From assembly GCA_002381945.1 (NCBI GenBank), contig DFXY01000058.1, positions 61,974 to 112,971 on the forward strand: a stretch of DNA of 50,998 nucleotides, written 5' to 3'. Under the pieces are notes generated by a model, which saw only the letters and a list, made by a program, of their open reading frames with translations, ran no database searches and was not told the DNA's origin. A program made the translations under genes and the position numbers. The DNA comes from Bacteriovoracaceae bacterium UBA4096. Lineage in GTDB: Bacteria; Bdellovibrionota; Bacteriovoracia; Bacteriovoracales; Bacteriovoracaceae. Below are positions 49,426 to 50,998 of the stretch, piece after piece; the first letter of the stretch is position 1; the number at the start of each line of letters is the position of its first letter.

Positions 49426-50055
49426 TTAAGTACCACGCCCTAGGAGGGTAGCTTCTAGTTTTTTCTGATAGATATCCATTAATATTTCTTTGACCTTTAT
49501 TCCTTCAATAATACCTAATGCTTGAGCTATTGCTTCCAGGGTGGCCATACCAGCCTCAGTGGTCTCGGCCCTTATATGAAACTTTGCTGTATTGGGAGTA
49601 CTGATCTTTACACGAGGTACGCCTTGAAGCTCATGATGGCGGTAATGTACTTTACTCGCCTGGCGCCAATTGCCATCCGGAACGATAAGCTGAATGGGTC
49701 GAGGATCCTCGTTTACCAACTTCTCATCAAGTTCCAAGGCATTTTGGGAAGGATAGAATAAGAGAGTGCGATAGGAAGAATTGAGAAGATCACTTAGATC
49801 CAAGGCTTCATGCTCTTTCCCCCGAATTCTTATCTCACTATTTATCAAGGCCTTCAGAGCAAGCCTTCCAGTATTAGTTGTGCGCTTTAATTCTTTGGCA
49901 TGAATTACTAAGGAGATTCTAGTTTTGAGATTAAGAATTGGGAAATTTGCACAAATACAACGCTCTTTGTGCAGAAAGCATTCAGGACAGGGATCTTGTG
50001 GCTTTCTTTTTCTGGATAATGGTTTAATTGAATTCCCACAAAATAAAAAGGCCAC
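49426..50055 (-). CDS. DTW-domain protein (TapT-like tRNA aminocarboxypropyltransferase)
   Basis: About 200 residues. The N-terminal Cys cluster is C23-x2-C26-x6-C33-x-C35 (CPECFLHKERCICAN). The DTW motif region is LIVPDGNWRQASKV (Asp127, Trp130), with Asn in place of the usual Thr of D-x-T-W. STPNTAKFHIRAE is also diagnostic. The family adds a 3-amino-3-carboxypropyl group to uridine in tRNA. The start is uncertain: the only common in-frame start is GTG at 50055, which lies inside the upstream terminator stem. An ATT at 50028 after TGGGA is an alternative, and no ATG lies near. Confidence 0.82.
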   Translation of the reverse strand: MAFLFCGNSIKPLSRKRKPQDPCPECFLHKERCICANFPILNLKTRISLVIHAKELKRTTNTGRLALKALINSEIRIRGKEHEALDLSDLLNSSYRTLLFYPSQNALELDEKLVNEDPRPIQLIVPDGNWRQASKVHYRHHELQGVPRVKISTPNTAKFHIRAETTEAGMATLEAIAQALGIIEGIKVKEILMDIYQKKLEATLLGRGT

Positions 50056-50072
50056 CCAGAAGGTGGCCTTGG
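50045..50072 (-). terminator. Terminator of the 50086 gene
   Basis: Nine-base-pair stem AAGGCCACC / GGTGGCCTT around CAGAA, ending in TTTTTATTTT on the minus strand. The GTG start of the DTW gene lies in this stem. Confidence 0.88.
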
Positions 50073-50085
50073 TGATTAGTTATTT

Positions 50086-50940
50086 TTACTGATATACCCG
50101 TCTTACGATTCTTTCACAGCTAGCAAGATCGCCATAGCCGGCATTGTAACTTGAATCTCCCATGATGGATCGGGTACGAAGATCAAACGGGTAGTAGAGA
50201 GCATTTGATTGTTTGAAACAGACCAAATTCTCACCGCGCACTGGAAGGGTCTTCGAGCACTCACTTTGATTTGAGTGGCCGGCCTGATAAGAAGTTGAGC
50301 CTACAATGCTGAAAGTTGCCACATCTACAGGGTAGAAAAGGGCGTTCGACTGTTTAGCACAAGCATACTCTGCATAATCACGTGGGAGTGACTGTTTACA
50401 TTCAGGAAGACTGCCATAGCCGGCCTGATATGAAGTTGAACCTACAATCTGTCCATTTTGTGAATTAGACGGATAGAAGAGGCCATTTGACTGTTTAAAG
50501 CACGAGCGAGTTTCATATGGACCCGGAAGAGAAGATTCACAAGTCTGGAAATCACTGTATCCTGCCTGATAGCTTGAAGATCCGACAATCTCAAAAGTCT
50601 GACGACTTGTTGGATAGTAAAGACCGTTGCTTCTCTTAGAGCAAGTTAACTGTGACTGAGGCTCAGGTTGTGGATATGGAGGATAAGGTGGGTATGGAGT
50701 CGGCCCAGGATTTGGACCTGGATTCGTTGGGCCTTCACGACGAAGCAGTTGAATCGCTTCATTAACATTTCGAAGAACTTCCCGCTGTTCTTGAGGAGTC
50801 AGATAGAGATGGGCCTTCTCTATTGCGACCAGCTGATTTAGTCTCTGAAGTCGAGTTTCAATTTTTTGTTCTAATCTATCAACTTGTGCCATGGCACTGA
50901 AACTTAAACCTACAAGTACAACTGATAAAAACTTCCTCAT
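50086..50940 (-). CDS. Secreted protein with four 47-residue C-x-K-x-S-N repeats
   Basis: 284 residues from the ATG at 50940 (AAAGGAG upstream). Signal peptide MRKFLSVVLVGLSFSAMAQ, a helical segment (20-70), and a proline-rich linker (71-95, P-Y-P-P-Y-P-P). Four tandem repeats start at Cys100, 147, 194 and 241, at an exact 47-residue period; the last ends at 284. Consensus per repeat: C-x-K-[QR]-S-N-[GA]-L-[FY]-Y-P, then I-[VM]-G-[SD]-[ST]-S-Y-[QN]-A-G, then C near position 35. The two cysteines per unit probably pair. I do not know the family; a surface adhesin-like or cell-wall-associated role is a guess. Confidence 0.8.
   Translation of the reverse strand: MRKFLSVVLVGLSFSAMAQVDRLEQKIETRLQRLNQLVAIEKAHLYLTPQEQREVLRNVNEAIQLLRREGPTNPGPNPGPTPYPPYPPYPQPEPQSQLTCSKRSNGLYYPTSRQTFEIVGSSSYQAGYSDFQTCESSLPGPYETRSCFKQSNGLFYPSNSQNGQIVGSTSYQAGYGSLPECKQSLPRDYAEYACAKQSNALFYPVDVATFSIVGSTSYQAGHSNQSECSKTLPVRGENLVCFKQSNALYYPFDLRTRSIMGDSSYNAGYGDLASCERIVRRVYQ
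50089..50643 (-). repeat. Four tandem 141-base (47-codon) repeats
   Basis: Units at 50503-50643, 50362-50502, 50221-50361 and 50089-50220 encode the Cys repeats of the secreted protein. The DNA copies have diverged at many synonymous and non-synonymous positions, so duplication is old and the repeat is kept by selection on protein. Confidence 0.88.
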
Positions 50941-50998
50941 CTTTTCTCCTTTCGTGGGACCTAGATTGAGAATCCAAGTATCACGATAAATCGTCAAG

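Noticed and set aside
1..50998. CRISPR array, tRNA or rRNA gene, insertion sequence or prophage
   Set aside because: No regularly spaced short repeats, no cloverleaf, no rRNA-like stretch, and no transposase, integrase or phage structural protein among the frames. The only tandem repeat is the protein-coding one near 50.1-50.6 kb.

Overview
The window is about 51 kb of a moderately AT-rich Gram-negative chromosome. It has densely packed single-copy housekeeping genes, many short secreted proteins of unknown function, an outer-membrane TonB-dependent uptake operon and a YceI/PAP2 periplasmic cluster. I found no tRNA, rRNA, CRISPR array, transposase, integrase or prophage gene. The order gap-pgk-tpiA-secG, a VKOR-DsbA fusion in place of DsbA/DsbB, a MinD-type ATPase next to a J-domain/RodZ-type HTH protein, and the wealth of small exported proteins suggest Bdellovibrionota, most likely a Bacteriovorax/Peredibacter-like lineage. 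That placement is inferred from gene content and protein flavour; it was not measured.

Layout. 1-5 kb: the 3' end of ssb, an HD-GYP gene, then the leftward glycolytic operon gap-pgk-tpiA followed by secG. 5-7 kb: a YhaM-like HD/OB nuclease and two small unknown genes. 7.1-12.3 kb: a tight leftward six-gene operon (MinD-like ATPase, J/HTH protein, RluD-type pseudouridine synthase, YfiH-type laccase-domain enzyme, VKOR-DsbA fusion, TatD nuclease). 12.4-15.6 kb: a polyprenol/diacylglycerol kinase-like membrane protein converging on leuS. 15.6-18.5 kb: three secreted proteins, the largest carrying a His/Cys pair that resembles clan CD (caspase/CHAT) peptidases. 18.6-28 kb: LysR regulator, short HPF/RaiA, peptide deformylase coupled to a MATE exporter, HIT protein, secreted EEP-family nuclease/phosphatase, aspartate aminotransferase and fumarase C, mixed with small secreted proteins. 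28-36 kb: a phospholipase-A2-like secreted protein, a dienelactone-hydrolase-like enzyme, a secreted protein-glutaminase-like enzyme, an outer-membrane protein, a membrane-anchored LuxR-type regulator, a cytochrome-b561-like/YceI/PAP2 operon and a DUF937-OmpA fusion. 36-38.5 kb: a cobalamin riboswitch in front of class III ribonucleotide reductase nrdG-nrdD. 38.5-40.5 kb: two adjacent ferritin-like genes. 40.7-49.4 kb: a nine-gene operon for one TonB-dependent uptake system. 49.4-51 kb: a DTW-domain (TapT-like) tRNA-modification gene and a secreted protein with four 47-residue repeats.

The most system-like element is the 40.7-49.4 kb operon. It encodes a surface beta-helix-like protein, a TonB-dependent receptor, an ankyrin-like lipoprotein, ExbB, ExbD, a DUF3450 protein, a TtpC-like periplasmic protein that ends after its first membrane helix, TonB and a TPR protein. 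It looks like a complete dedicated importer in which the usually fused TtpC-ExbB is split. Several genes without a Shine-Dalgarno sequence have a -10 element placed so that transcription should begin at or within a few bases of the start codon, which suggests leaderless mRNAs are used here.
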